In this document: one piece after another, positions 24,458-34,267 of the stretch | How the letters are laid out: each line of letters opens with the position of its first letter | How positions within the stretch are numbered: the stretch's first letter is position 1 | Assembly: GCA_023105745.1 (NCBI GenBank) | Contig: JALGQZ010000001.1 | Span: 51,211,662-51,275,661, forward strand | DNA: 64,000 nt | Source of the DNA: Austropuccinia psidii | Lineage: Eukaryota > Basidiomycota > Pucciniomycetes > Pucciniales > Sphaerophragmiaceae | Direction: 5' to 3' | Program-made: the position numbers and the translations under genes | Notes under the pieces: model-generated | Seen by the model: the letters and a program-made list of their open reading frames with translations, nothing else | Told to the model about the DNA's origin: nothing | Databases searched by the model: none

Positions 24458-26377
24458 TGTGAGCCTTGAGGTATATTTTACATACCCAAATAGGCCACAA
24501 TTATCTTAAAAAGAAATTTTGAATTATGCACAACTCATAAGTCATGCATATATCCAAAATTCATCATTTTCAATTTCAGAAAAGATGAATAACTTTTTAT
24601 TGAGTAAGTAAATCCATGGATTTAAGACCAGATTTGGATTCTACACAAAAATTCACCTAGGGTGGCCCCATAGAGTGAATAAGCTCAATTTAAGTATTTG
24701 AGGTGGTAAAATGGAAAATACTTCAATACCACATCATTAATACCACATAAAAGATCCATGAAAAGTTTTGTTTTTCTTGATTTTAAGCCAAAATAATGGG
24801 AAAGTGAGAAATCCCATGTTACATATACACTAAAAATAGTGTTATGCATGTTTTGAGCACTTAATATCATGGTATTCTTACATGGACCTTTGGTACACCC
24901 ATAGTGGATATCTCACTTTAAGCTTAATTTTCTATTTTTACGTGAAAAATAAGTAAGGGGGACAAAAGACATCAAAGAGAGCCAGGGTACCCAACTTCTG
25001 AGGCCTCAGAGGCATGGATAGCTCCAGAGCATGGATCCATGGCTCATCTTGGCCCAATTGGTAAACTAAAACTCTTTGGGAACTTGGTTACCAAGTTACA
25101 CCTACTGTAATCATAAGAAAACAGCAAATAACCTGCTATTTTGACGTGCCAAGGAGGTAATGAGCTACTTAGACTCCTGTAACCACGTAAGTTCTTGATG
25201 ACTTTGCATGACTGGACCCTAAAAGAGTAATTAAAACCATTTTGCGACATATATTCATTGATTTACCTCATAGCAACCAGCAAAATACTGCTATTTGCAA
25301 TTCTACGTAGAAATGAGGTAAAAACTTCAAAAATTCATTAAAAATACAATTCTTAATGAATATTTCTGAAACGTTCAGGACTAATAAATAACTGTATTAT
25401 CTATGGTACAACCAAAAAGAATTATGGTTTTACTAGTAAAATTAAAAGTTTTACTTACAGTCCATTTTTGACCATTCTACATGAAACACTGAATCTTCAA
25501 AAATTCACAGTAATTACAACCTGTGATGAAATTGGCAATAACATTGATAAATTCGAGAAATCAATGATTATTTTAGAATAAAAGAAGATTTACAGATGTT
25601 ACTCCTTTTATTCTTAACCATATTGGGGTTGGTAGTCACGTAAAAGCATCAATTAAGTAATTATGATAATCTTACGTGACAACTGATGATGCAATCAATA
25701 ACCCAAAAAGTTTTATTGTTTTCTCACTCACTGGTTTTTTAGTTTGCTCCATTACACGCCTCTGTGAGCTGTTGTTGACTTAAAAGAGGCCTCCTCTTGC
25801 TGTTTTTTCCACATCATCATCTTATCAATTTATTAAATCATTATTACTAACAAGTAAGTATTAGTTACAGCTATTCTTAAGTGTTTTAAATCTTTCAGAA
25901 TCAACCAGAAAGACGTGAAATCATAGAATCCAACTATATATTGTTGTAATACTGTTATAAATCCTTTTGATCCCTTAAGTCCACAATTCCACGTCAAATT
26001 TCTCTACTTTTATTTATCAATAAGTTCTTCGGAGTATTAGTGAGTCATTCATCTTTAGTTCTTAAAGTTTTCTCTAGTAATAGTTTTCTTCAAGAATTAT
26101 CTTTATAATTATTCTTGTAAAAGATAATTATATATTAAAAGAATTTTATTATTTTAATAAAAGAAGTATTTATTATTAAATTCTTCTTGTGATTGATTCT
26201 TGTAGACAATTACTGCTCACTGTTATAATCACTAGTAGTGTATAACACGTGAAAGAAATAATTTTATAATTATTTAATTGTGGTTATAATAATTTTTATT
26301 ATTATATTTCATAAGAACAGACATAGTACTGTTGATTAATAGTAATATTATCATCAGTTTCATAGTCAAATCTTACA
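24458..26377 (+). repeat. 5' LTR of element D (1920 bp)
   Basis: It starts TGTGAGCC and ends CTTACA. It is very similar to the 3' LTR with only scattered substitutions, for example near 24565 and 24617. An antisense open frame of 61 codons lies at 24685-24870 (-) and recurs in the other copies. Confidence 0.93.
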
Positions 26378-26395
26378 TTTGGGGGCCTGGCCGTG
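26378..26395 (+). other. Candidate primer binding site of element D
   Basis: TTTGGGGGCCTGGCC follows the LTR directly and is shared with element C at 10445. The T run that comes next (26397-26405) is also shared in outline. Confidence 0.55.
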
Positions 26396-26972
26396 TTTTT
26401 TTTTTGAACCTTGTACCCTTAATTAATATATTTTTAAGTTCTAAAATATATTAATTTAACATTTTTTTTTCAATTTAAAGAAAAAATTATTTTTATTTTG
26501 AAATTGTCTTAAAATCTTATTTCATTGAGGAATTTGGTTTAATTTTGTACTGTTTTTACACGTGGCTTTTTCACATCCAAAAACCTATAAAATTATTCTT
26601 TGAGTTACTCTGACTTAATTTTTTATTCAAATTCTTAAATTTTAATACCTTTTTCTTTAAAAAGAATATTTTTTTAACATCAAAAAATAATAAAACTTAT
26701 AAAAAATCTTTTAAAATATCTTAAATCATAAAAAATAATTTCTTTTATCATATTTTCTTTAAGTGTCTTTAATCAAGTACTGTGCAGCTGGCAACAGACT
26801 CAGTAAAAGATACATCACTAGTCCTGAATCTTCAGAAGCAGAATCTGAAGAAAGTATTGAGGTTCAAATTGCTAAAAGAGGCACCTTATTCAATTCTGAA
26901 AAGAATAAATTACCACCAAAAGGTGTGTTTTTATTTTTTAAATTTACTCTTTATCCTTAAATTGACGTAAAA
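26396..26972 (+). other. Leader of element D
   Basis: An AT-rich leader of about 580 bp with no clear gene. A short open stretch at 26763-26958 (SPESSEAESEESIEVQIAK) precedes a GTGTGTTT...CACACTAG segment (26921-26985) that has the look of a small intron, but this is uncertain. Confidence 0.4.
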
Positions 26973-27740
26973 ATGGTGCACACTAGAAATGGAAGCAACT
27001 ATTCAGTCCAACCAGATGGATGTGGACAAGGAAGAGGCAAGACCAAATCCAGAAGTGCCAAATCTTCCTCAAGAAAGACACATTTGGAGGATGCCAGAGT
27101 TGCCCCCCATTCCCCAAGGTCTGTGCCAACAGATTTTGATGTGAATTCAGAACCTGAACTGATCTATGGTAATATTTCCAGGGCTGAACCACTTTCAGGT
27201 GGCAGCAATAGAAATATATCAATGCCAGTACAAAAACTGGTTCAGAGCAGCCAAGGAGGAGGAGTGGGAAATCTGCCCAAGCCTTTGGCAGGGGGCCATG
27301 AACTCCTACTTACACATCAAGAGCTTTCTGGGTCAGGAGAAGACCATAGAACTCTTAGGAGGTTGGAGCCCCCTGTCTTTCAAAGACAAGGTCAAAAAGA
27401 TAAAGAATTGGTTGAAGAACCAAAGTCTTTTATCCATAGACCAGAAGAAAGAGTTGGAAATGACTCCAGCTTTGGAGACAGAAGCCCCAGTGGCATCTAC
27501 CAGCTCCAAACCAGCTCCAGACACGTCCAAAGACAAGCCCAAAGGACCTCAGAAGAAGCAGAGAGGTCCCAAGAACCATCAAGGAAAGGGCAAAGGCAAA
27601 GCCAATTGGCACAGACCTTACCCACAGGGGTACAGGATCCCCAAACTGGAGCCTTCAGCTGTAGACAGTGTGTTCAATATGGCCAGAACTCTCATGGAAT
27701 TCACAGCCAAGGAGCAGGACTTTTCCACGCAAATAACTGA
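26973..27740 (+). CDS. gag-region ORF in the alternative frame (element D)
   Basis: An uninterrupted 255-codon frame starts at ATG 26973 (MVHTRNGSNYSVQPDG) and ends at TAA 27738. It is rich in Ser, Gln, Arg and Gly with no recognised domain. It overlaps the main gag frame by some 575 bp in another phase (27166-27740). The main frame upstream of 27166 contains two stops, so this ORF may be the true N-terminal gag product, joined to the main frame by a +1 shift. Otherwise it may be a long chance frame. Basic and low-complexity composition would fit an RNA-binding N-terminus, but no function is shown. Confidence 0.5.
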   Translation: MVHTRNGSNYSVQPDGCGQGRGKTKSRSAKSSSRKTHLEDARVAPHSPRSVPTDFDVNSEPELIYGNISRAEPLSGGSNRNISMPVQKLVQSSQGGGVGNLPKPLAGGHELLLTHQELSGSGEDHRTLRRLEPPVFQRQGQKDKELVEEPKSFIHRPEERVGNDSSFGDRSPSGIYQLQTSSRHVQRQAQRTSEEAERSQEPSRKGQRQSQLAQTLPTGVQDPQTGAFSCRQCVQYGQNSHGIHSQGAGLFHANN

Positions 27741-29667
27741 TGTACAAAGAAGCATTAATGTAGAAATTGGCAAACTTGATTCAAAGTTAAAGAAAATTAC
27801 ATTAGACATAAGTGATTTAAAGAAAAGTAACAAGAAACATACTGAATTATATCAATTGACAACTGTCACCCTTGAATCAATTAACAATAATTGTGAAAGA
27901 ATTAAGAATACATGTCAAATGCAGGATAATGACATGGGAGATCTTTCCATTCTTAACATGAATGATAGACTTAAAACTCTTGAAGACTATGTCTTACAAA
28001 TAGTTAAGAATACCAATCAATTTGCTATACATTTAGCAAAAAGTGACAGTGAAAGGCAGAAATTGAAGAATGAAATAATTGCAAGTGTGGAACAAATTCA
28101 TAAGAATCATGAACCACATATGCCAAGACATTCTACACCTTTAACTGAAGAAAAACTCTCTGTTAAAGAAAGTCTCACCCCATTCTTAGGAGAAAATGCC
28201 TACTCTACAAGAGATATTCCCAAAATAGAAGAATGGCCAACATTCTCTGGTGAAGGAGAATACAACCATATTGAATTCATCAGGACTATTGATATGCTGC
28301 AGGAAGACTTTAATATACCTGATGAAATCATAGTGGGAAAATTACATTTTCTGTTTACCAGAACTGCAAAGAAATGGTATTACAAAATGAGGATTGATCA
28401 TGGTAAACATGATTGGTCTTGGTGGAAATCTGAAGTGATCACCAAATGGGCCAACAATTCTTGGAGGTTTAAAATGGAAAATGCTTTTGAAAGTGCCATT
28501 TTTAACTCAGAAAGAGACAAACCACTTACTTGGTTCTTCAAACAAAAAGACAGATTATCTGCTTTACAACCAGATATGTCTGACACTATGATTAATATGA
28601 AAATAATAAGAAAGTGTGGAGGAGAACTGGAACATGCTATCAAAAGCAAATGTGTGGAACCCTGTTCAACAGAGGACTACATTAATGCCATGGAAGATAT
28701 CATTGCCAGAACAAGAATTGGTAAAACTTGGTCTAAGATCCCATCAGAATCCAAGATAACCTCTAAGATTCCCAGAGAGGATAAGAGACCAGAGAGACCT
28801 GTCTTAAAGTGTCATAAATGTGGGAGCACTTCACATTTAGCCAACACTTGCACTAAAAAGACAAAAATCAATGAAGTTCAAGTCATTGAAGAAGTTCAGT
28901 GTACTGAAGAGAGGGAGGAATCAGATCAAGATTCTGCAGTCTCTGAGGATACACCAGTGGAGGACTATCCCATTGAAAACATTACAGCTTTCTTTGAGGT
29001 CACAGAAGTCCATACCCACTTGCCACAATACAGTGAAGATTGCTGCAACCTGATAAATATCCAAGATGCCAAAATGTGTAAAACAAAACCTGCCAGAGGA
29101 AAAGGTTACACTGCTGGAGCATCCTGTATCACATCAGTTTTTATGAGTGATATTGAAGCCAAAGTTAATTTGGATACAGGGGCATTTTGTACTTGTGTAG
29201 GCAAAGATTATCTCCAAATTATACTTCCTGAATGGAAAAACCATCTATTACCAATAGAAGGTGTACAATTCAGTAGTGCCAGTAACAATATGTACCCCTT
29301 GGGTATATTGGACACTACTATTGTATTTCCACATCCAGCAGGAAGTGTAAGAATGAAAACTGAGATTGTAGTAATGGACAATTGCACATCTCAGCACATC
29401 ATTCTTGGAAATGATTACTTGAATATGTATGGTATTGATATAAATAACCATAAAGACAGATATTTTACAATTGGAGATAACAAAAGGCAAAAATTTGCTT
29501 TCTCCAATATGCCAAAACAGATATCTGTAGTATCTTCTGTCAAAGATACTTATAAAGATGAATTTGTGTCTAAACAACTTGTTGAAGCACAAATTAATCC
29601 ATCATTGTCACCAAAGATGAGGAATGAAATTATTGATGTATTATACACATACAATAATGCATTTTAA
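27166..29667 (+). CDS. gag: Gag-protease polyprotein of element D
   Basis: An 833-codon frame. In order it holds a Lys-rich basic stretch (about residues 115-160), a predicted coiled coil (DVQRSINVEIGKLDSKLKK onward), the Gag capsid blocks GEGEYNHIEFIRTIDMLQ, FTRTAKKWYYKMRI and KCGGELEHAIKSKC, and an intact CCHC zinc knuckle (CHKCGSTSHLANTC, 28810-28851). An aspartic protease follows, with LDTGAFCTCVG (29173-29184) and HIILGNDYLNMYGIDI. Roles are capsid assembly, RNA binding and polyprotein cleavage. The frame stops at TAA 29665, where relic A has a sense codon in the aligned text (STFATDKEP versus NAF*SDNEP), and pol continues in the same frame. The start is uncertain: ATG 27166 is the first in the open stretch, while an ATG at 26989 in the same frame is followed by two stops. 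Confidence 0.85.
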   Translation: MVIFPGLNHFQVAAIEIYQCQYKNWFRAAKEEEWEICPSLWQGAMNSYLHIKSFLGQEKTIELLGGWSPLSFKDKVKKIKNWLKNQSLLSIDQKKELEMTPALETEAPVASTSSKPAPDTSKDKPKGPQKKQRGPKNHQGKGKGKANWHRPYPQGYRIPKLEPSAVDSVFNMARTLMEFTAKEQDFSTQITDVQRSINVEIGKLDSKLKKITLDISDLKKSNKKHTELYQLTTVTLESINNNCERIKNTCQMQDNDMGDLSILNMNDRLKTLEDYVLQIVKNTNQFAIHLAKSDSERQKLKNEIIASVEQIHKNHEPHMPRHSTPLTEEKLSVKESLTPFLGENAYSTRDIPKIEEWPTFSGEGEYNHIEFIRTIDMLQEDFNIPDEIIVGKLHFLFTRTAKKWYYKMRIDHGKHDWSWWKSEVITKWANNSWRFKMENAFESAIFNSERDKPLTWFFKQKDRLSALQPDMSDTMINMKIIRKCGGELEHAIKSKCVEPCSTEDYINAMEDIIARTRIGKTWSKIPSESKITSKIPREDKRPERPVLKCHKCGSTSHLANTCTKKTKINEVQVIEEVQCTEEREESDQDSAVSEDTPVEDYPIENITAFFEVTEVHTHLPQYSEDCCNLINIQDAKMCKTKPARGKGYTAGASCITSVFMSDIEAKVNLDTGAFCTCVGKDYLQIILPEWKNHLLPIEGVQFSSASNNMYPLGILDTTIVFPHPAGSVRMKTEIVVMDNCTSQHIILGNDYLNMYGIDINNHKDRYFTIGDNKRQKFAFSNMPKQISVVSSVKDTYKDEFVSKQLVEAQINPSLSPKMRNEIIDVLYTYNNAF

Positions 29668-32667
29668 TCTGATAATGAACCATTAGGTGCTATAAGGGGA
29701 CATGAAATTGATATTACTCTTAATATTGATAGACCATATCCTCCAGTACTTAGAAGACCAGCTTATCCAGCCAGTCCCAGAGCTAGAGAGGCCTTGGAAA
29801 AACATATCCAAGAGTTAATCCAACTTGGTGTACTAAGGAAAGTAGGCCATAATGAGGAGGTTGAAGTGACAACACCTGTTATCATTGCTTGGCATAATGA
29901 TAAATCAAGAATGGTTGGAGATTTTAGAGCTTTGAATACCTACACAGTTCCAGATAGGTATCCAATCCCTAGAATCCAAGAAACCTTGACTCAATTGTCT
30001 AAAGCCAAGTATATAACATCAATGGATGCATTAAAAGGCTTCCATCAAAATGTTTTAACGCCTAAAGCTAGGAAATTACTTAGAATTATCACTCACTGTG
30101 GTATTTATGAGTATCTTAGAATGCCATTTGGCATTAAAAATGCTCCATCCCATTATCAAAGGATGATGAACACCATCTTTCCTACAGAGTTGTCTGAAGG
30201 ATGGCTCATCATTTATATTGATAATATTATCATATGTTCTGAATCATGGTCTTTGCACCTTGAAAGACTTGCAAGAGTACTTCATAAAGTTGCAGAAGTG
30301 AACATGAAAATTTCACTTAAGAAATGCAATTTTGGTTTTGAAGAACTCAAAGCATTAGGACATATTGTTTCTGGTTTGAGCTTGGGTATTGACAAGAATA
30401 AAGTGGCAGCAGTGCTACTTAAGCCAATACCCCAGAATAAAAAAGAAATGATGTCTTTTCTTGGATTTGCTAGTTACTATAGGCAACACTTGAAAGACTT
30501 TGCAATTCTAGCCAAATCAATCTATAGAATCTGTGATCAACAGACTGTATTTGAGATTACACAGGAGAGAATTAAAGCTTATGAGAAGATAAAGAAAGCC
30601 CTTACAGAAGCACCTTTACTCCTCATGCCTGACTGGAATATTCCTTTTAAATTGTACATTGATGCATGTGGAGATGGATTAGGGGCAGCCCTACATCAAA
30701 TCCAAATTATTAATGACAAACCTACAGAAGGACCAGTTTGTTATATCTCAAGACAAGTCAAACCAACAGAAGCCAGATATGGTGCAAGCCAAATGGAGTG
30801 CTTATGTTTGGTATGGGCACTTGAGAAATTACACTATTACCTTGATGGCAGTGTTTTTGAAGTGATAACTGACTGTAATGCAGTAAAATCACTCCTTAAC
30901 ATGAAAACTCCCAACAGACATATGTTGAGATGGCAAATAGCTATTCAAGAATATAGAGGAAACATGACTATAGTTCATAAAGCAGGAAACATTCACAAGA
31001 ATGCTGATGGACTTAGTGGATGGGCTTTAGCCAACACTCCTGATAACCCAGCTTATGTATCTTTGGAAGCTGAACCACAGATTCCAATTGAAGGAATTAA
31101 CATAACTGATATTGGGACTGAATTCTTTGAAGAGGTCAGAGAGTCTTATAAACAAGACAAGAATTGCCATATCTTGACTTCTTTATTAGATAAAGACTGC
31201 AAGGATACATCTTTAGTTAATGCACTTGATGAAGTTTGGAAGAATTCCTATTCTGAAGGAAGATTTCACTTGTTCAATGGGATCATTTACCACAGAACAA
31301 AACATTCTTGTGTTATGACATTGTGCAGTAGATTACTTATCAATACCATTCTTCATGAATGTCATGATAGTATCCACTCTGGACACCTGTCAGAAGACAG
31401 AACACTTGAAAAAGTGAAGAACTGTGCATGGTGGCCATCTTGGAGGAAAGAAACCATTGAATATTGCCATACCTGTGATAGATGCCAAAAAGCAAACAGG
31501 AGTACAGGCAAGAAATTTGGATTGATGATCCATATTCAAGAACCAAAATCCCCTTGGGGAGTTGTTCACATGGATTGGGTCACAGCACTTCCTCCAACTG
31601 GTGACAAAAGCTATAATGCTTGTTTAGTCATTGTAGACAGATATAGCAAAACTCCCATATTCTTACCATGTCATAAAGATGACACTGCTATGGATACAGC
31701 TCTTCTTTTATGGAGTAGAGTTATTTCTCATACAGGGTTATTTAAGAATATCATAAGTGACAGAGATCCCAAATTCACATCTGCACTTTGGACCAATCTT
31801 CATAGATTGTTTTGGACTAAGTTATCATTCTCTACAGCATATCACCCTCAAACAAATGGGCTAGCAGAGAGGATGATTCAGACTTTAGAAGACATGATCA
31901 GGAGATTCTGTGCTTATGGATTAGAATTCAAAGACTCATATGGCTTTACCCATGACTGGTGCACTCTGATACCTGCATTAGAATTGGCATACAAGACATC
32001 AGTCCATTCTTCCACAGGACAAACTCTTGCTATGTTAGAGAAAGGGTGGAATCCAAGACTCCCAGAAGACACACTGAGGAAAGACTTGATTGAAATTCAT
32101 CCTACAGCTTCCAGCTTCAAGATAATGCTTGATAAAGTGAAACATCATGCAAAACAAAGTATGGATGATGCTTTTGATTATGCAAAACAGAAGTGGGACA
32201 AGAGTCATAAAGTACCAGACTTCAAAGTAGGGGACTTAGTTTTAGTTTCAACCTTGAATTTTAATAATATCAAAGGCCCAAAGAAACTTAAAGATTCTTA
32301 TGTAGGACCTTTTTTTATTGTTGCTTTACATGGAACCAATGCAGTTCAAGTGGAATTGAGTGGTGAATTGGAAAATAAACACCCCACCTTTCCAGTCAGC
32401 TTGTTAAAACCTTATCAACCAGCTGATAAAGAATTGTTTCCTTTAAGAAACCCAACTCCTTTAACTGTACCACCTGTGGAACATAATAAAGACAAAAAGA
32501 TAAAGAAAGTCATTAAAGAAAGGAGACTTAGAGGTAAAAATCAAAGAGAATATCTTGTCAGATATAGAGATCCAGTACATGAAGATGAATGGATGGCAGA
32601 ATCAGAAATACCTGACTCAGATAAACTCTTAAGAAGATTTAGACATGAAAGAAGGCCACAAGCCTGA
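29668..32667 (+). CDS. pol: Pol polyprotein of element D (RT, RNase H, integrase, chromo-like tail)
   Basis: An open frame of about 1000 codons in the same phase as gag, separated from it only by the TAA at 29665. RT shows [29 protein letters not shown] and [16 protein letters not shown], but the active site reads YIDN at 30214-30225 instead of YIDD. RNase H has [45 protein letters not shown] and [10 protein letters not shown]. Integrase has an HHCC finger ([19 protein letters not shown]) and a complete D-D-E core ([33 protein letters not shown]). The C-terminal [22 protein letters not shown] and DEWMAESEI form a chromo-like module. The natural start is probably by continuation from gag. The mutated RT active site suggests the copy cannot reverse transcribe. 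Confidence 0.92.
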   Translation, partial: SDNEPLGAIRGHEIDITLNIDRPYPPVLRRPAYPASPRAREALEKHIQELIQLGVLRKVGHNEEVEVTTPVIIAWHNDKSRMVGDFRALNTYTVPDRYPIPRIQETLTQLSKAKYITSMDALKGFHQNVLTPKARKLLRIITHCGIYEYLRMPFGIKNAPSHYQRMMNTIFPTELSEGWLIIYIDNIIICSESWSLHLERLARVLHKVAEVNMKISLKKCNFGFEELKALGHIVSGLSLGIDKNKVAAVLLKPIPQNKKEMMSFLGFASYYRQHLKDFAILAKSIYRICDQQTVFEITQERIKAYEKIKKALTEAPLLLMPDWNIPFKLYIDACGDGLGAALHQIQIINDKPTEGPVCYISRQVKPTEARYGASQMECLCLVWALEKLHYYLDGSVFEVITDCNAVKSLLNMKTPNRHMLRWQIAIQEYRGNMTIVHKAGNIHKNADGLSGWALANTPDNPAYVSLEAEPQIPIEGINITDIGTEFFEEVRESYKQDKNCHILTSLLDKDCKDTSLVNALDEVWKNSYSEGRFHLFNGIIYHRTKHSCVMTLCSRLLINTILHECHDSIHSGHLSEDRTLEKVKNCAWWPSWRKETIEYCHTCDRCQKANRSTGKKFGLMIHIQEPKSPWGVVHMDWVTALPPTGDKSYNACLVIVDRYSKTPIFLPCHKDDTAMDTALLLWSRVISHTGLFKNIISDRDPKFTSALWTNLHRLFWTKLSFSTAYHPQTNGLAERMIQTLEDMIRRFCAYGLEFKDSYGFTHDWCTLIPALELAYKTSVHSSTGQTLAMLEKGWNPRLPEDTLRKDLIEIHPTASSFKIMLDKVKHHAKQSMDDAFDYAKQKWDKSHKVPDFKVGDLVLVSTLNFNNIKGPKKLKDSYVGPFFIVALHGTNAVQVELSGELENKHPTFPVSLLKPYQPADKELFPLRNPTPLTVPPVEHNKDKKIKKVIKERRLRGKNQREYLVRYRDPVHEDEWMAESEIPDSDKLLRRFRHERRPQA

Positions 32668-32797
32668 ATATGTCTATAAATGTGCTTTAAATTACTTGAT
32701 CTGAGTGATGTGAAGAGGTTGGACAGTGGACATTAGCCCCCTTTGGGGCCTTATTCTTTTTATCACTAATAAAATTGTAGGAAAATTTTATTTTTTG

Positions 32798-32808
32798 GTG
32801 GGAGGGAA
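32798..32808 (+). other. Polypurine tract of element D
   Basis: GGTGGGAGGGAA immediately precedes the TGTGAGCC start of the 3' LTR. Confidence 0.8.
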
Positions 32809-34267
32809 TGTGAGCCTTGAGGTATATTTTACATACCCAAATAGGCCACAATTATCTTAAAAAGAAATTTTGAATTATGCACAACTCATAAGTCATGCAT
32901 ATATCCAAAATTCATCTATTTCAATTTCAGAAAAGATGAATAACTTTTTATTGAATAGGTAAATCCATGAATTTAAGACCAGATTTGGATTCTACACAAA
33001 AATTCACCTAGGGTGGCCCCATAGAGTGAATAAGCTCAATTTAAGTATTTGAGGTGGTAAAATGGAAAATACTTCAATACCACATCATTAATACCACATA
33101 AAAGATCAATGAAAATTTTTGTTTTTCTTGCTTTTAAGCTAAAATAATGGGAAAGTGAGAAATCCCATGTTACATATACACTAAAAATAGTGTTATGCAT
33201 GTTTTGAGCACTTAATATCATGGTATTCTTACATGGACTTTTGGTACACCCATAGTGGATATCTCACTTTAAGCTTAATTTTGTATTTTTACGTGAAAAA
33301 TGAGTAAGGGGGACAAAAGACATCAAAGAGAGCCAGGGTACCCAACTTCTGAGGCCTCAGAGGCATGGATAGCTCCAGAGCATGGATCCATGGCTCATCT
33401 TGGCCCAATTGGTAAACTAAAACTCTTTGGGAACTTGATTACCAAGTTACACCTACTGTAATCATAAGAAAACAGCAAATAACCTGCTATTTTGACGTGC
33501 CAAGGAGGTAATGAGCTACTTAGACTGCTGTAACCACGTCAATTCCTGATGACTTTCCATGAATAGACCCTAAAAGAGTAATTAAAACCTTTTTGGGACA
33601 TATATTCATTGATTTACCTCATAGCAACCAGCAAAATACTGCTATTTGCAATTCTACGTAGAAATGAGGTAAAAACTTCAAAAATTCATTAAAAATTCAA
33701 TTCTTAATTAATATTTATGAAACCTTTAGGACTAATAGAGAACTGTATTTCCTACGGTACAACCAAAAATAATTATGGTTTTACTAGTAAAATTAAAAGT
33801 TTTACTTACAGTCCATTTTTGACCATTCTACATGAAACACTGAATCTTCAAAAATTCACAGTAATTACAACCTGTGATGAAATTGGCAATAACATTGATA
33901 ACTTTGAGAAATCAATAATTCTTTTAGAATAAAAGAAGATTTACAGATGTTACTCCTTTTATTCTCAACCATATTGGGGTTGGTAGTCACGTAAAAGCAT
34001 CAATTAAGTAATTATGATAACCTTACGTGACAACTGATGATGCAATCAATAATCCAAAAGGGTTTATTGTTTTCTCACTCACTGGTTTTTCAGTTTGCTC
34101 CATGACACGCCTCTGTGAGCTGTTGTTGACTTAAAAGAGGCCTCCTCTTGTTGTTTTTTCCACATCATCATCTTATCAATTTATTAAATCATTATTACTA
34201 TCAAGTAAGTATTAGTTACAGCTATTCTTAAGTGTTTTAAATCTTTCAGAATCAACCAGAAAGACGT
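32809..34267 (+). repeat. 3' LTR of element D, first part
   Basis: It matches 24458 onward up to AGAAAGACGT at 34267, where element E begins. The remaining 0.46 kb resumes after E at 49268-49733 with ACATGAAATCATAG, matching the uninterrupted LTR at about 25915. It contains the antisense 61-codon frame (33036-33221) and the sense 71-codon frame (33717-33932) seen in other copies. Confidence 0.93.

Noticed and set aside
27333..27612. Minus-strand frames opposite to element D gag
   Set aside because: Antisense shadows of a strongly biased coding region, with no supporting signals.
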